A stretch of DNA of 64,000 nucleotides, from assembly GCA_014905825.1 (NCBI GenBank), contig JACGCN010000026.1:62001-126000 (forward strand), written 5' to 3'. Under the pieces are notes generated by a model. That model was not told the DNA's origin. It saw only the letters and a list, made by a program, of their open reading frames with translations, and ran no database searches. This DNA is from Lyophyllum atratum (taxonomy: Eukaryota; Basidiomycota; Agaricomycetes; Agaricales; Lyophyllaceae). Positions 9,911-21,591 of this stretch are shown in pieces. Each line of letters starts with the position of its first letter. Positions within the stretch are counted from its first letter, which is position 1. The position numbers and the translations under genes are program-made.

Positions 9911-10537
9911 ATGTCTGTTACCCAATACTCTCCGGCCTATGCCCAACTCGACCTTCTCTCGGCGCGGTTAACACAACAAGTCACCAACGCCGTTTCCCCT
10001 CTGCATCGCGATCTATCCATCGATGACGTTACATCCATCGAAGTTCAAGGCCAAATTATAGCCTATGGTGTTAACCCTGAAGTTAGCACGGCGCTCTGGC
10101 GCGTACTCCTCAATACCACCAAAGACATCGCGTACGCCGCCAACCACTACCTTCCAGAAGGAGCAGATCGCGCGTCCCTTAACATTCATCCTTTACTCTT
10201 TCAACAACTCGGCCTCGCTCCACCCCGACTCCTCACCATGCATTGCATTCGCAACACCACCAACCCCTTGTCGCTCAGTTTCACTCGCGAAACGGTCGAA
10301 GCCATTTATCACGACCTTCAGCTCGCGGGACGCGAGGCAGTCGAATGGATCGTTGCTGCTCGGATTCGTAGCGCACGACTCGGTGGGGGATGCGGTTGGA
10401 ACTGGGGTCCTGTTGACAACTACGGACCGCCTTTCATTGCTAACGGTATAGAGTGGACCCACCTTCCCACTAATCCCGAGTCGCGCGAGCTTATTTTGCA
10501 CCCAACGCTGTCCAAGTACGCTCTTACTTCTATTTAA
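9911..10537 (+). CDS. Extra retrotransposon ORF after pol
   Basis: A 208-codon frame starts at an ATG 106 bp after the pol stop, inside the element and before the polypurine tract. I do not recognise a family. It has no signal peptide or membrane segment, so it does not look like an envelope gene. It includes a Gly/Trp-rich patch (GGGCGWNWG) and ends near the phrase LILHPTLSK. The same reading frame stays open after the TAA for another 84 codons, and that part contains a similar phrase, ILHPVMSN. Codon use looks like the rest of the element. Possible roles include a capsid accessory or host-interaction factor, but nothing in the sequence decides this. Confidence 0.6.
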   Translation: MSVTQYSPAYAQLDLLSARLTQQVTNAVSPLHRDLSIDDVTSIEVQGQIIAYGVNPEVSTALWRVLLNTTKDIAYAANHYLPEGADRASLNIHPLLFQQLGLAPPRLLTMHCIRNTTNPLSLSFTRETVEAIYHDLQLAGREAVEWIVAARIRSARLGGGCGWNWGPVDNYGPPFIANGIEWTHLPTNPESRELILHPTLSKYALTSI

Positions 10538-10789
10538 AAATCACTCACACTAAACACACCTGAACTCAGCCATCAAAACGACGCTGACTTTCCTAACCCC
10601 GACCGTCGCATGATCCTGCATCCGGTCATGTCCAACGCCGCTCGTAACGCTCGCCAATCAACAGCCTTCGCTTACAGCGACGAGTATTCCAACGCCTCCG
10701 CCGACGATCTCGAGATGATGGAAGTTTACAATGATGACGAAGGAATTAAATTGGAGGATGTAGACATGTCTGATTATTTAGCATACTAG
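10538..10789 (+). CDS. Continuation frame after ORF3 stop
   Basis: Directly after the TAA at 10535-10537 the same frame runs on without a stop to a TAG at 10787-10789. An internal ATG at 10610 would give a 59-residue product with a very acidic C-terminus. The echo of the ORF3 ending (ILHP plus a following Met or Thr) and the shared frame suggest the two parts were or are one protein, separated by a stop mutation or a readthrough stop. It could equally be chance openness over 250 bp. Confidence 0.4.
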   Translation, partial: KSLTLNTPELSHQNDADFPNPDRRMILHPVMSNAARNARQSTAFAYSDEYSNASADDLEMMEVYNDDEGIKLEDVDMSDYLAY

Positions 10790-10824
10790 ATAGCCGCTAA
10801 CTAAATAGCCGCTAAGTCGAAACA

Positions 10825-10840
10825 CAAAGGCAGGGGGGGG
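10825..10840 (+). other. Polypurine tract
   Basis: The purine run aaaggcagggggggg, two bases before the TGTTATG start of the 3' LTR, is the expected plus-strand primer site. Confidence 0.8.
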
Positions 10841-10842
10841 TA

Positions 10843-11643
10843 TGTTATGGGAATACCGATACTTACCTCTTACTTACCTTTTACTTCACATTTACCTTTG
10901 ATTACGACTTACCTTTACCTTTTAACTAACATTCAACTGTTAGTAAACATCTCTCGTACTTATAAAAACTTTTCACTTTCACAGAATTGAACTCTTGACT
11001 TGTTGCGCGCGCCTTGTCAACCAAAACGCGCTAACTCATATTCTTAAAAGCTTTGCACTTTTGAAGACTCGAACGCTAGACTTGTCGACGCGCCTTGACT
11101 GCAGAGAGGCTGATAAGCCGAACGCGCCGATCCCGAACTCGGCAAACACCGAGATACCTAATTCGGGCAACATGCGCGTTCACCTCCAAAGATCAAGATC
11201 ACGCCGGCAACTCTTAGCGAGTTCTCAACTCTTGAGGAACTCACAAGAACCTTCTAGAACAAAATGCATCTTTAGTTATAAGACTTCATGTAAACATTAT
11301 ATCGAATCTATCTTTTATCTTTTGAACTTCAACCCAAGTGTGAACTAAGTACTCGTTACCCACGAATACGCTAAACGTTTGATATTGCCGCGCGCTATCA
11401 TATCGTTTAGAATTAACTTAATCGCTATTGCTTCGCGCTACGATTAAGTTCATCGAACACTATTGCTTCGCGCTAGTCTTCGATTACACGCTAGTTCGAT
11501 ATATTAGAATTTAAGACATCAATCTATTCTCTTATCATTCTCACGGATTCTCAAGTTATTCAAGAAACACTTGTGATCCTCAGCTTAAACTACGAACCTG
11601 TGTATTCATTGGAATACACCAAAGTTACGAACGAGTCATAACA
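10843..11643 (+). repeat. 3' LTR of the retrotransposon
   Basis: This is an 801-bp copy of the 5' LTR with the same terminal inverted repeat, TATA-like box and hairpin trio. No sequence difference was noticed on reading the two side by side. Confidence 0.95.
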
Positions 11644-11860
11644 CACCTCCTCTCGCACCTGTTTTCGCACCTGGTTTATACCGTCGCACCTGATTTCGCA
11701 CCTGGTTTATCCGTCGCACCTGATCTCGCACCTGGTCTCGCACCTGGTTTATACTGTCGCACCTGATCTCGCACCTGCTCTGGGTCTCGCACCTGGTCTC
11801 GCACCTCCCCTTATAGTATACCTAGTATACCTTAGGGTTATCTGGTCTCGCACCTCACGC
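11644..11860. repeat. cgcacct tandem array, right part
   Basis: This continues the array interrupted by the retrotransposon. Variants include cgcacctgatct and cgcacctggttta spacers. It fades out near a short tatagtatacctagtatacc palindromic patch. Confidence 0.8.
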
Positions 11861-12720
11861 CTCGCGGGTCATGTCACGTGACTTATATACTTCCAGGAGC
11901 AAGCAACTTAACCCTCCTTTTTCTCCACAACCGGACCGCCGATTTCTTAGCTTTTTTAAAGGTTCATTGGTACATATATAACCTCTCTTTTGGACCCCTA
12001 ACATCCCCAAAATTTTGATATTTGTATATAAGAGTACTCTTATACAGGACGGTATAATGTGCCACCAGACAAAAAGTTTTTTGATGGTCAGCGTGTGAAC
12101 CGATTGTTATCAGGACCTGAAGAGCATAAAAGCGAAACAGGTTTGGCATGGGAATCCCCCATAGCCTGTTGTCCTGTACGCAGCCCTCTTCATCAGAGAA
12201 CCCCCACAACGACTTTCCAAGGTTGTTGTTCATCCCACCCTAAAAAATTGGGTCAAAAGCTCCGAGAAATGGGCAGATCAGAGGCACTATGAAGCGCGGG
12301 GACCCGTAACCTGATGGCCAGAGAGGCCGGCTGCCGAGACGGAGGAGACACACAATGTATATGGAATGAGCGGTAGAGAGAGTAATATACACGGGTGACG
12401 ACGATATGGCAGACGGGCGTGGGAAGAATGACCCGGAAGGGGCGATAGGAGAGGAGACAGGACAAGGTCCAACAGCAGTCCTATCCTTTTGGCGCCTGTT
12501 CAGGAAACACCCATTGTACATATGTAGGGTCAATGTCACGAATTAGATTATCTTCGTGTTGTTTCGTGCTACAGGACGGTGGAATCAAAGGGAGACAATG
12601 CGAAAGCGGGGGAATTGCGGTCGAGCATGGTCCCGATGAGCAAACCGATGTTAGGCGCAACATACATCGAGCAGCCGGCTAAACCATCAGCATCTGGCAA
12701 GACAGGGGATGGACGTGGTA
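11861..12720. other. Intergenic, no gene seen
   Basis: Short open frames occur on both strands with no motif, paralogue or plausible splice structure. I see nothing to annotate. Confidence 0.4.
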
Positions 12721-12930
12721 CATGAAGACAAGGTTCATTTCCAAAGAAGTCATTATTTTCAGGAACAACAGGACTTTCAACATGGGTTCACAACGGGTGG
12801 ACCAGGGTTTACACGATGACGCGGCATGAAGACAAGGTTCATTTCCAAAGAAGTCATTATTTTCAGGAACAACAGGACTTTCAACATGGGTTCACAACGG
12901 GTGGACCAGGGTTTACATGATGACGCGGCA
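12721..12930. repeat. 104-bp tandem duplication
   Basis: Two adjacent copies begin at 12721 and 12825 and share a catgaagacaaggttcattt start and a gatgacgcggca end. One substitution was noticed (acacg versus acatg). The high identity suggests a recent slippage or unequal exchange event in non-coding DNA. Confidence 0.85.
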
Positions 12931-12936
12931 ACACCA

Positions 12937-13308
12937 CTAGGGTTGGTGATAAGCGACAACGAATAAGAGAGAAGAAAAAAAAGGGGGGGACGCACGAGAG
13001 ACAGGGACAAGAATGTCTAGATCGAGGACCGATGCGATAGGGGGCTGCAACCTGGACGCCAGCACACGATCGTGGAAACCGGTGAACCAGTCGAGTCCGA
13101 GGATGAGATGAGGCGTAAGACTGATGTCAAAGTTCTGGACAGTGGTGAGATCAAAAACGGAGCCCAAGGAGACCGTCAGTAGAAGAGAAACAGAGCCAGT
13201 GACGCCAGGAAAACCCAAGGAGGTGATCAGATGCTGAGGAACGGAAGACGAAGGCGACAGATGGTCGAAAGCAGCGGGGACGGGCCGATGGCCTACAGTG
13301 ACGAGCAT
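12937..13308 (-). pseudogene. Retropepsin-like fragment
   Basis: An ATG-initiated frame of 123 codons resembles the retropepsin fold of retroelement-derived proteins: a beta-strand-like start (MLVTVGHRPVPAAFD), an SLGF turn, and the typical late motif HLILGLDWF. At the expected active site the usual D-T/S-G is replaced by D-H-L, so catalysis is unlikely. The tail is Ser/Pro/Phe-rich and probably random. It could be a decayed retroelement gag/protease piece or the remains of a domesticated gene. It is unrelated in sequence to the protease of the intact element. Confidence 0.4.
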
Positions 13309-13950
13309 TGTGGGCGTAATCTAGGACGAAGAGAGGAATGGAGGAGGGATCAAACGGAGAGCGATAGATAAGCAGGCAAGGAAGTTTGACTCACGGTCAC
13401 CGATGAAACTAGGAGTCTGATGTGCGAATCGTCTCACGTCCAATGCGGCGATGTTTAAGCCACGCCTGAAACGATTTTCGCCATGAGGAGGAGGAACGGA
13501 TTGATATCGTCTTTGACTTGTAAGGCCAAATGTGTTACCAAGGTAGCACTAGTAACTACCCGTCCGTCAAATGCAAGCACTTCCTTACAAAGTAATATGC
13601 GATAATGGAGAGCGCCTGAACCGCGGGCTTGTGTCGGGGACCGTGTTGCGGGCTTGCAGATTACGATAGCGGACCAGAAGCTTGGGCTTAGCGTGAAACG
13701 GAACGAAACAGTCTGAGAGTGTCTTTGAACGCCATGTGTTTCACGCGCTCGTCAGCACAAATAGGGGGGTTGGGGGGCGGCGGGCGAAAGTGACGCGAAA
13801 TGGAGAAGACGCGACGCGATTGATCACGAGACAATGTGTATTATCACGAGACATTTTTTATTAGGCACAGGTCACATGGGGTACCTCTGAGACCATATTA
13901 GAATTTTTTTTGGCCCGCAACTGCCCTTAAGAACCTACTACTAAAGTAGC
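13309..13950. other. Intergenic, no gene seen
   Basis: No supported gene. A small repeated word (atcacgagaca, twice near 13825-13855) is the only local structure noticed. Confidence 0.4.
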
Positions 13951-13954
13951 AGGT

Positions 13955-14095
13955 ATTTTTGACGGTGAATACGGCATTCACCCGTCCGTATACCGTTTCC
14001 GTCAAGTTCGCACAAAGTCCTTGACGGTACGGTGACGGTAGCCGTATCACGGTGCCGTACAACCGTGTTTATACGGCACGGTGTGCAGCCCTATC
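13955..14095. mobile_element. Possible hAT-like transposon end
   Basis: This segment is dense in short direct and inverted words (ttgacggt, ccgtcaa, cggtacggtgacggta). It carries a near-perfect 12-bp inverted repeat (14048-14059 with 14072-14083) and finishes in gtgcagccct. The reverse complement therefore starts agggctgcac, resembling the subterminal repeats and ends of fungal hAT elements. I did not find a matching other end, so this may be a solo terminus or a MITE fragment. Confidence 0.3.
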
Positions 14096-16752
14096 GTTTA
14101 CCACACAACGTGCCTACCCCCTACAAACTCTAACACCAGCATCTTCGGACAACTCGTCAGTTCGTGCACCTAGTAGTGCACCTCCCAAATTCAAACGTTC
14201 GACCCGCATCCCGGACTTTGTAGAGATCCCGTACGAGGAAGAGGCACACGGAGATCAACGAAAGTGATAGCAATTGAAATTTATCGAGACCTCCTTCGAA
14301 ATGGAGATGCATACTGCAGTTTGCGTCTGATACATTTTTATCCCAGCTCCAAAGCCGCTATGTGCAAGCAATATATGGACTCGATCACAAGACAATGAAA
14401 ATAAGCGGAACATCTTGACCCCTGTGTAACACTTGGACCAATCAGGGAAGGGAGCGCCGTATGCAACGATAGGTAAGGGTGGGGAACGATCGAACTCTCG
14501 CGGCAGCAAAGGTCAGACCGACACCGCAGTACAGCGAGGCAAAATGGAAGTGACGTCAACGAGGCTGAAAACGATTCCCTACTGATACACCACTCGACAG
14601 CGACCTGGGCGGCAGACATTCACAGAAGCAGACGGAGACCGAATGGGTACGCGTTGACCTACAGGAGCGCCGCGTATATATTTCAATTTGAGGCCACGCA
14701 TGCTCGAGGCTCTGCCCATGAGAGGTTAGGGTTTGTCAAGCACCGGACCACCCGGACCTGGCGAAAGGCGTCGCAGAGAATGGCGTTCGGCATGGAAGGG
14801 ACCGTGACCCACATGGAACCGCCACGCAAGGACATCCCCTCCATCGAACCACGCCTACGTCCTTGCCAGCTCACCGAGGGTATTTCGATCAACACCCTAC
14901 AAACCAACCTCGCCCTCGCCAGGAACCACACATCCACGAGGGACCACCACGGAGGGCTCCCGAATCAACATTGGCTGCTTTTCCGATGGCGCCGGGGAGG
15001 TTTAGCGCGGTGCGGGATGGCAGAGTCCTTCCGTCGCGGATGTTGTCGAGGTCACGTGAGAGGTCGGACGCCGATGACGGAAAGCGGGAGTGGAAGACAC
15101 GGCTTGGAGATGGTCCGTCGCGTCTAATCAACGAGATGTAACGTGGCGAGTGTGTATGAAGGGTATCCGGAGAACTGAGTGGAAAGGTGATGGTCGTTAT
15201 GTCTGCTGTGGACGCCGCGAGCGCCGCGAGCGCCGACGTGGGACGAAGCCCACGGATGAGGCGATGCTGCCGTGGTAGACGATGGTGGAAATCGAAGGTC
15301 TCTTGTACACGCTGGCGCAGTGGGTGCAGGGTATGTAGCGATGAATGTACCAGGCACTCGTCAACGGGATGGGCAAGAGCAGACGGACGAGTGGCGGGGG
15401 CAGACGTTTAGAAACACGTGATGATACCCCAGAGGCACTTGGCTTGGTTTAGGACGGCTGGTAAACGATCGAGGGCGGCTCCTCTCACAAAAGAGAGGCG
15501 AGTGGCGCAGGAACAGAAAAAAGGTATACGGAGAGGTTCTCGCGCCCCACGCACGGAGCACTCCTTGGACGTGCGACTTGAGTTTGGGACCGCGGAAGGG
15601 AGTCATCCGTAACCGAACGACGGGCAGCCACGACACCCTCGGCACAGCAATCTTCGCCGTATGGAGGGGTATCGCTGGAGGTATGCGGCAGCCGGATGTG
15701 ACGAGGAAAGGGCAACCCGGGTGGGGCATACCTCGCAACCAACAGACGAGCTCAACAACGACGAGGGCTGTTCGGCCGACGAAGGAGCGGGGAGATTCGT
15801 CATACGAAGAGGCAGGTAGGCGAGGTGAGCGCTGACGAAGATTGGAGAAGCGGGGACCTGGGTTCTCGAGATCTTGAAACGGGTGAAGTATTCAGCTCCG
15901 CCCGTAAGGAGAGGAAAATGGAAATGGCGTGGACGAGATGCAACCGATGGGTATGTGCGAGAGCGGGGGGCCTGTGATGGAGATGTCGGGGCGGATGAGA
16001 GCCAAGAAGGTGGTGCTCGGCGGAGGCAGAATGATTGGGTACAGCTACGCTACGAGCAGCAGTGGCCGGGGACCGTCTAGAAACGGGAGCGTCGGAAGCA
16101 TTCGAGACGGAATTCAGTTTCATGGTGGGAGCCGGCGCTCGAGAAGGAACGGATATACAGAAGGCCGCGCGGTCGGAATGGAGGATAGTCATGGCCTGAA
16201 GATCGTCAGGATGGATCAGAGAAACAATTTGAGGATGACTCACCGATACATGCGGAGGTGCTATTAGTATCAGTCCATTGGCGGCCTTAGGGCGTCTGTA
16301 GGTGTCCAATGTCATGCACGACCTCGAGGATCGTGTGTGGGGATTGAACAGACATCAAAAGATGTGCAAGGAAGAAAAGGCACGCGAGCAAAGACCTCGC
16401 CTAAGTTGGCAAGAAAATCTTGACGGGACATCAGAGATCTGCTGTTGATAATGATGGTCGGAATGCGAGGACTGCTGTGGTAGCTGTGGGGCTGAGGGAG
16501 TAAGACTCCGGCGTCTGCGATTTTTTCGCTGGATGGTGGACAACGGAGAGTGCGCAGTCGGCAGGCGATGAAACGCGTGTGGGGGACGGAAGCAGTTGTG
16601 GAAGGAGCTGACATAATCAGTGATGTGTCAGGTTGTTTGTATATTTTTTTGTGGCAACGGTGATCAGGCGTTGACGTTGACCTTGTCTTCCTACATACCT
16701 TCCCTTCCGCTCTTTTCACGACCCCCTACCCTCACCCTACCTTTCTGCTGTC
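14096..16752. other. Gene-poor stretch, broken protein-like pieces
   Basis: Many GC-rich overlapping frames occur on both strands with no consistent exon model. On the minus strand, between about 16,620 and 15,600, pieces in different frames read like parts of a regulatory protein. Examples are LIHPDDLQAMTILHSDRAA in one frame and HHETEFRLEC just after it in another, which recalls PAS-domain sequences. Between them lies a possible 48-nt intron (GTGAGT...TTCAG). The shifts suggest decay. I would not call an active gene. Confidence 0.3.
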
Positions 16753-18212
16753 ATGGGTTGCGTTCAATCAGCTGGCATTGACGATGAGGCGAAGGCCCGT
16801 AAGTGCACTCCTTCTCCTCCTCGTAGCCCTTTCCCCCTAACAACCACCGACAGGCAACGACGAAATAGAGAGCCAGCTCAAGCGGGATCGTATGATGGCC
16901 AAGAATGAAATCAAGATGTTGCTCCTGGGTGCTGGAGAGTCCGGAAAGGTGCGTTCACCGCCGAAAGTCCACTGCCGACCATGGCTGACATGGCGCTAGT
17001 CCACCGTCTTGAAGCAGATGAAACTCATTCACCATGGCGGCTACAACGAGTCTGAGCGGGACTCGTACAAGGAAATCATTTTCTCGAACACCATTCAGTC
17101 AATGCGGTATGTCGTTTCCAAGTGCCACGACCAAAACCACTAACATTCTCCCAGTGCCATCCTCGAAGCCCTGCCCCAGCTCGACATCGCCCTCGCCCCC
17201 GCCAACGACGCCCGCCGCGGAACCATCCTCTCCCTCCCCCCGCAAATCGAGGCCGACGTTCTCCCCCGAGACGTCGCCGACGCCATCCGGAGTCTCTGGC
17301 GGGACAGCGCCATCAAGGAGGCCGTGCGCCGCTCCCGCGAGTTCCAGCTCAACGACAGCGCCATCTACTACTTCAACGCCATCGACCGTATGGCCGCGCC
17401 CAACTACCTGCCCACCGACCAGGACATCCTCCGCTCCCGTGTGAAGACCACCGGTATCACGGAGACGAACTTCAAGGTCGGCGAGCTGACGTATAAGCTG
17501 TTTGATGTGGGAGGACAGAGGAGTGAAAGGAAGAAGTGGATCCATTGTTTTGAGAATGTGACGGCGCTGGTGTTCCTGGTTAGTTTGAGCGAGTACGATC
17601 AGATGTTGTATGAGGACGAGAGCGTCGTACGTTTTTTGCCTTTTTCTTTCCTCTGCTTTTCGCTGACCCATATCTTCGGCGTCTAGAACCGTATGCAAGA
17701 GGCATTAACCCTCTTCGACTCGATATGTAACTCTCGATGGTTCGTCAAGACCTCGATTGTAAGTCCTGCCTCCGCACCTCCCCATACCCCCACCTGACTG
17801 ACCATCGACACAGATTCTTTTCCTCAACAAAATCGATCTCTTCGCTGAGAAGCTGCCGCGGTCGCCGCTAGGCGACTACTTCCCCGACTTCCAGGGCGGT
17901 GACAACTACGACGCCGCATGCGAGTACCTCCTTCACCGGTAAGTCCCTTCCATGCTCCTCTCATGCTCTCTGCCCCCACGTCTGATCGCTTCACCCCACA
18001 GGTTCGTCTCCCTCAACCAGAGCGCAGCGACAAAACAGATCTACGCCCACTACACGTGCGCGACCGACACACAACAGATCAAGTGTACGTTCCCCCCCTT
18101 CTCCACTGTCCCACCCCCGTAACTGACTTCTCATCCTCCCCACACAGTCGTGCTGAGCGCCATCCAGGACATCCTCCTGCAGCTCCACCTACGGGAATGC
18201 GGCCTGCTATAA
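16753..18212 (+). CDS. G-protein alpha subunit
   Basis: Heterotrimeric G-protein alpha subunit at the inner plasma membrane, coupling receptors to effectors such as adenylyl cyclase. Inferred exons are 16753-16798, 16854-16948, 17000-17106, 17155-17626, 17687-17758, 17814-17938, 18002-18084 and 18148-18212, giving 354 residues, the usual family length. It begins MGC (myristoylation Gly2, palmitoylation Cys3). The P-loop is GAGESGKST at 41-49, switch I has RVKTTGI, switch II is [12 protein letters not shown] with the catalytic Gln, and NKID and TCAT guanine-binding motifs follow. The end ECGLL carries a Cys four from the terminus, as in Gi-like fungal subunits. All key residues are present, so it should be functional. 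Confidence 0.95.
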
Positions 18213-21200
18213 GCGGCGGCTTTGCCCCACCCCGTCGTCGTCGTCTTGGTACCCTGTTTCGTCGTCCTGTCACGCTCTCTAGTCCGGTCCGGTCTCATCG
18301 TCAAATCATGCCTCCTCCCACGTACCCACATCCATCTCTGCTGATAATTTCTCGTTTTTTATACATAACTTGGTCTGCGCATCACCCACCCCTGGCATCT
18401 TTTTTTTATTCCAAATACCTACCTACCCCAACCAACCACTGATTGAATCACGTTCCTTGACTTGACTTTTTTTTTCTACATCTTGAAGTGTTTTTTTCTT
18501 TTATATGATCTATACGGCCCCTTGTCTTGGATGTGCCTGTCCCACAATGGATTTTAACTTTTTGGTTTTGTTATACCTGCATGCGCGCCGTGGCTCCCCT
18601 CGTCTCCTCTCCTCTCCCCCTTTGCTCCATCCATCCAAGGCAGCGCGACGTCTACGTTATGTTGCGATCCCGACCCTACCCTACCCTACCACACCACACC
18701 ACACCTGCGGCCGCGCCCCGCGATACCACCTCTTACCCGTGACGACCCCATTATGATTCTAGTTCGCATCCGTCGTCATGGGCCTTTTTTTGGCTTTAGT
18801 TATTCATATATCCTGTTCGCTGTATCATATCGAGTAATACATCCTCCTTATCCTGGAACACAGACCCGGGTACTCGTCTCGTCGGCCCTCTCGGACTTAG
18901 GGTTATCTTCGTTGTCGTTGGTAACTTGGACGGCGCTTCTGTTTCGTTTGAGTATGTGTGTTGGGTAGGTCTGTTGAGTGCGTCTTTGTTGGTCGTGTGG
19001 GGAGGCCGTAGCTGCCGGGTAAGGGTACTGGGGACTTGATGCTCGGACGTGGATACATGGATACGAGCATACTTTAGACGTGAGAGTCGCGAGATGACAG
19101 CGGGCGATACAACTGATGGACTTCGTGACAGGATATACATATCTTTCCGCGAGCAAGCACATGGCTGTGGCATGATACCGGGAGCGGCGTGGGTCATTTC
19201 TTTCGAATGGAAACGTATACATCCTACACGCAGCTGACTAGTTGTGTGAGATCGGAGAGACGGATATGGCGCCCCTGCGATGCGAAATCTAGATTCGGAT
19301 GGGATAAGAACCGGGGGTTGGTCGGGACGGAGCTGCCACCAAGGGACTCGCAGGAGTAAGTTGATTTCCGGGAAGCAGGGGAGTGGGACGAGGACGAACT
19401 TGGCTCTAGCTCGGGATGGACGCGGTATCCGTCGAATCTGTAAGCCTGTCGAGACGGGCGGGAATACCGCTGGGGCGTGTGTCGATTTGTAGTTTTCAGG
19501 ATCATAAGTCAGTTAAGCCGTACCATAACCCGTGTAAGTTCGAAACGCGCCCGTCCTACATGATCAGTCTTCGACGTCACTGTGGTATCAGATGCGTCAG
19601 TCACTCAATCAAAGCCACCTCGACGGACACGGTAATTGGATGACGGACGTTGGTTATGATGATGCATCAGGACGTGGCCCATTCAATAAGCGTATGCCCG
19701 GGCATTGCTGGACGGAGAAGAGAGAAGGGGAGTCCTCCTTTTGGTGACCGAGCTCCCCAGGACGTCATCTTGTCGCAGGAGCCGCAGCGTGATCGGTGTG
19801 TTCTCCGTCCATGTCAGGGCATCAGAGCTGAGAAGGCGTCAGTGTAAAGCTATGTGGTTGCAGGACGGTCTGACGGGGCTATAGAATATGCGTACTGTGC
19901 ATCCGAGCGGTCGATGCGCACTCTGACGGGCGGGGATTGGACGGTCATTCGAGAACGCTGCCGGTTACAGACTCGACGCTCACTGGAAGATGAGTAGACG
20001 AAAGCTTTGAAGGGGAAGATTCGCACCTCGACCTTGTAACTTCAGACCCTTGAGCTTGAACGTTTGGATAGTGACAGGCCATTGAGCGATCTGAGGTGTC
20101 GATCGCTGCGTCTGACAGTTGTCTCAGAAAGGAGGCCATCCCCACTGATTGGTGACGGATTGAGGAGACGCTTAAGAGATGCGGACCATGTGCATGAGCT
20201 TGAAGGTCCTCCGAGAATTATCTATCCTTCCTTTGGACAGCTTATGCCTGAGCAGCACGAAGCTATGATGGTCGATGAAATGAACGAGAGGTTGACATGA
20301 CCGTCGGGGACTTAGACTCGGCCGGCTATCAACGTAATTTTCTGACCTCGACGTCCATGTTCAATTCAGAGTCCATACGCAGACCGTTCTTCAGCCCACT
20401 TCAACGCAAGATACGAAACGTAGGCTCCATGATTGTTTGAGCTGGAGTTCAAGGTTTTCCGCAGCCGCCTGTACAAGTCCTCTCGAACCACCTTTGAACG
20501 CCCACAACACGATCATCTCCAATTAGGATCATACCGCCTATCGGAACAGGACCAATCGTTTCGGGAATGTTTTTTATTGCCCATCGCTGAGTGCTGCCAG
20601 GGCCCACAATGACACTGTACCCCCCGGCCTAGCTTCCTTCATGAACATGCCCGTGGTGAGTGCTTGATCCTCCGTTCCCCTTTGACAGTATGGGTGGTAC
20701 GCAACCTATGGCCTCGCCTAGTGACGTTCGTTCATCCGAATCCATCCTCCAGGCGCGTTGGTTGGCGCGTTTCAGACGATGACGCGTCCAATGCGCTTCC
20801 CCTGACCTCGAATTTCTTGCCATCTACTCACAACTCTTCATGCGTACCAGGTCTACCGAGCATCCACTTCGCCGCATCTTAACGAAGGTGAATGAGCGTT
20901 ACATCCAAGGTGAGCTGCCTCCGTCTATCCACTCCAGAATACGCGTATTGAGCTCCGCCTTCTGCCGCTATAGTTCCCCGTGATCAAGGAAAACACACGT
21001 CCTCCTCACAAGCAATGCAGAATTCCCGGCTACGGATCAACGCCATTGAATCGTTCAAATCCTTATACCTTCGCGGCTGATCCTGCATTACGTCCTCTAG
21101 GCTGGTGATGTACGAACGGACGGATGAAGACGCTTCTCATTGAACACGTGGCCGAAAACTCCTCTCACATACTAATAGGTTCTTCGACAGCCATGATGAT

Positions 21201-21591
21201 GTGCATGCATTCGCCCAGTCACGTCGAAGGCTGTGCGCTCCATTGATTCTTGTGATGTGACGTTCACCGTCTCTGGATGCGCGCTTCCTCGTCGCCTCTC
21301 ACCATTTGCCGTGGCCCTTCGCTATCCGAACCATTATTCGATAGCTAGCAGTGAGTATAGCGCAGACCTTCGAGAGATGAGTCATATCCGTGGCAAACGC
21401 CCTGACTGCCAGCCATTGCTTGCGTTGTACATATGTACATCACCCAGTCAAGGTTTTGCTCACTCCATCAATCAAGAATCTGACCCCGCGTTTCGTCCAG
21501 CCATCACCACGAGCCGTAGATTGGCACACATATCCTATCTTTGCACTCTCCTTCACTCCATCCTCGACCCCGATCTTCAAACATCGACGTT
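18213..21591. other. G-alpha 3' region and intergenic
   Basis: The first few hundred bases are T-rich and likely the 3' UTR of the upstream G-alpha gene. They include a CCCTA/CCACA microsatellite-like run near 18,670-18,705. Beyond that I see no supported gene up to the second G-alpha copy. Confidence 0.4.

Larger units (their letters stand above)
1978..11643 (+). mobile_element. Ty3/gypsy chromovirus, near intact
   Basis: This is a full-length LTR retrotransposon. It has two 801-bp LTRs with TGTTATG/CATAACA ends, a primer-binding site one base inside the 5' LTR, and a polypurine tract before the 3' LTR. Internal frames encode gag zinc knuckle, aspartic protease, reverse transcriptase, RNase H, integrase and a C-terminal chromodomain-like segment, the order of Ty3/gypsy chromoviruses. 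A five-base direct duplication CACCT flanks it (1973-1977 and 11644-11648), though that word is also the repeat unit of the target array. The LTRs look identical by eye, pointing to recent insertion. Departures from a standard element are a one-base frame break at 7318-7322 and an unexplained extra frame after pol. Confidence 0.95.

Noticed and set aside
14654..15835. Several overlapping ORFs on both strands (for example 14654-15127 and 15361-15738)
   Set aside because: Both strands are open in GC-rich DNA, with no consistent exon model or motif.
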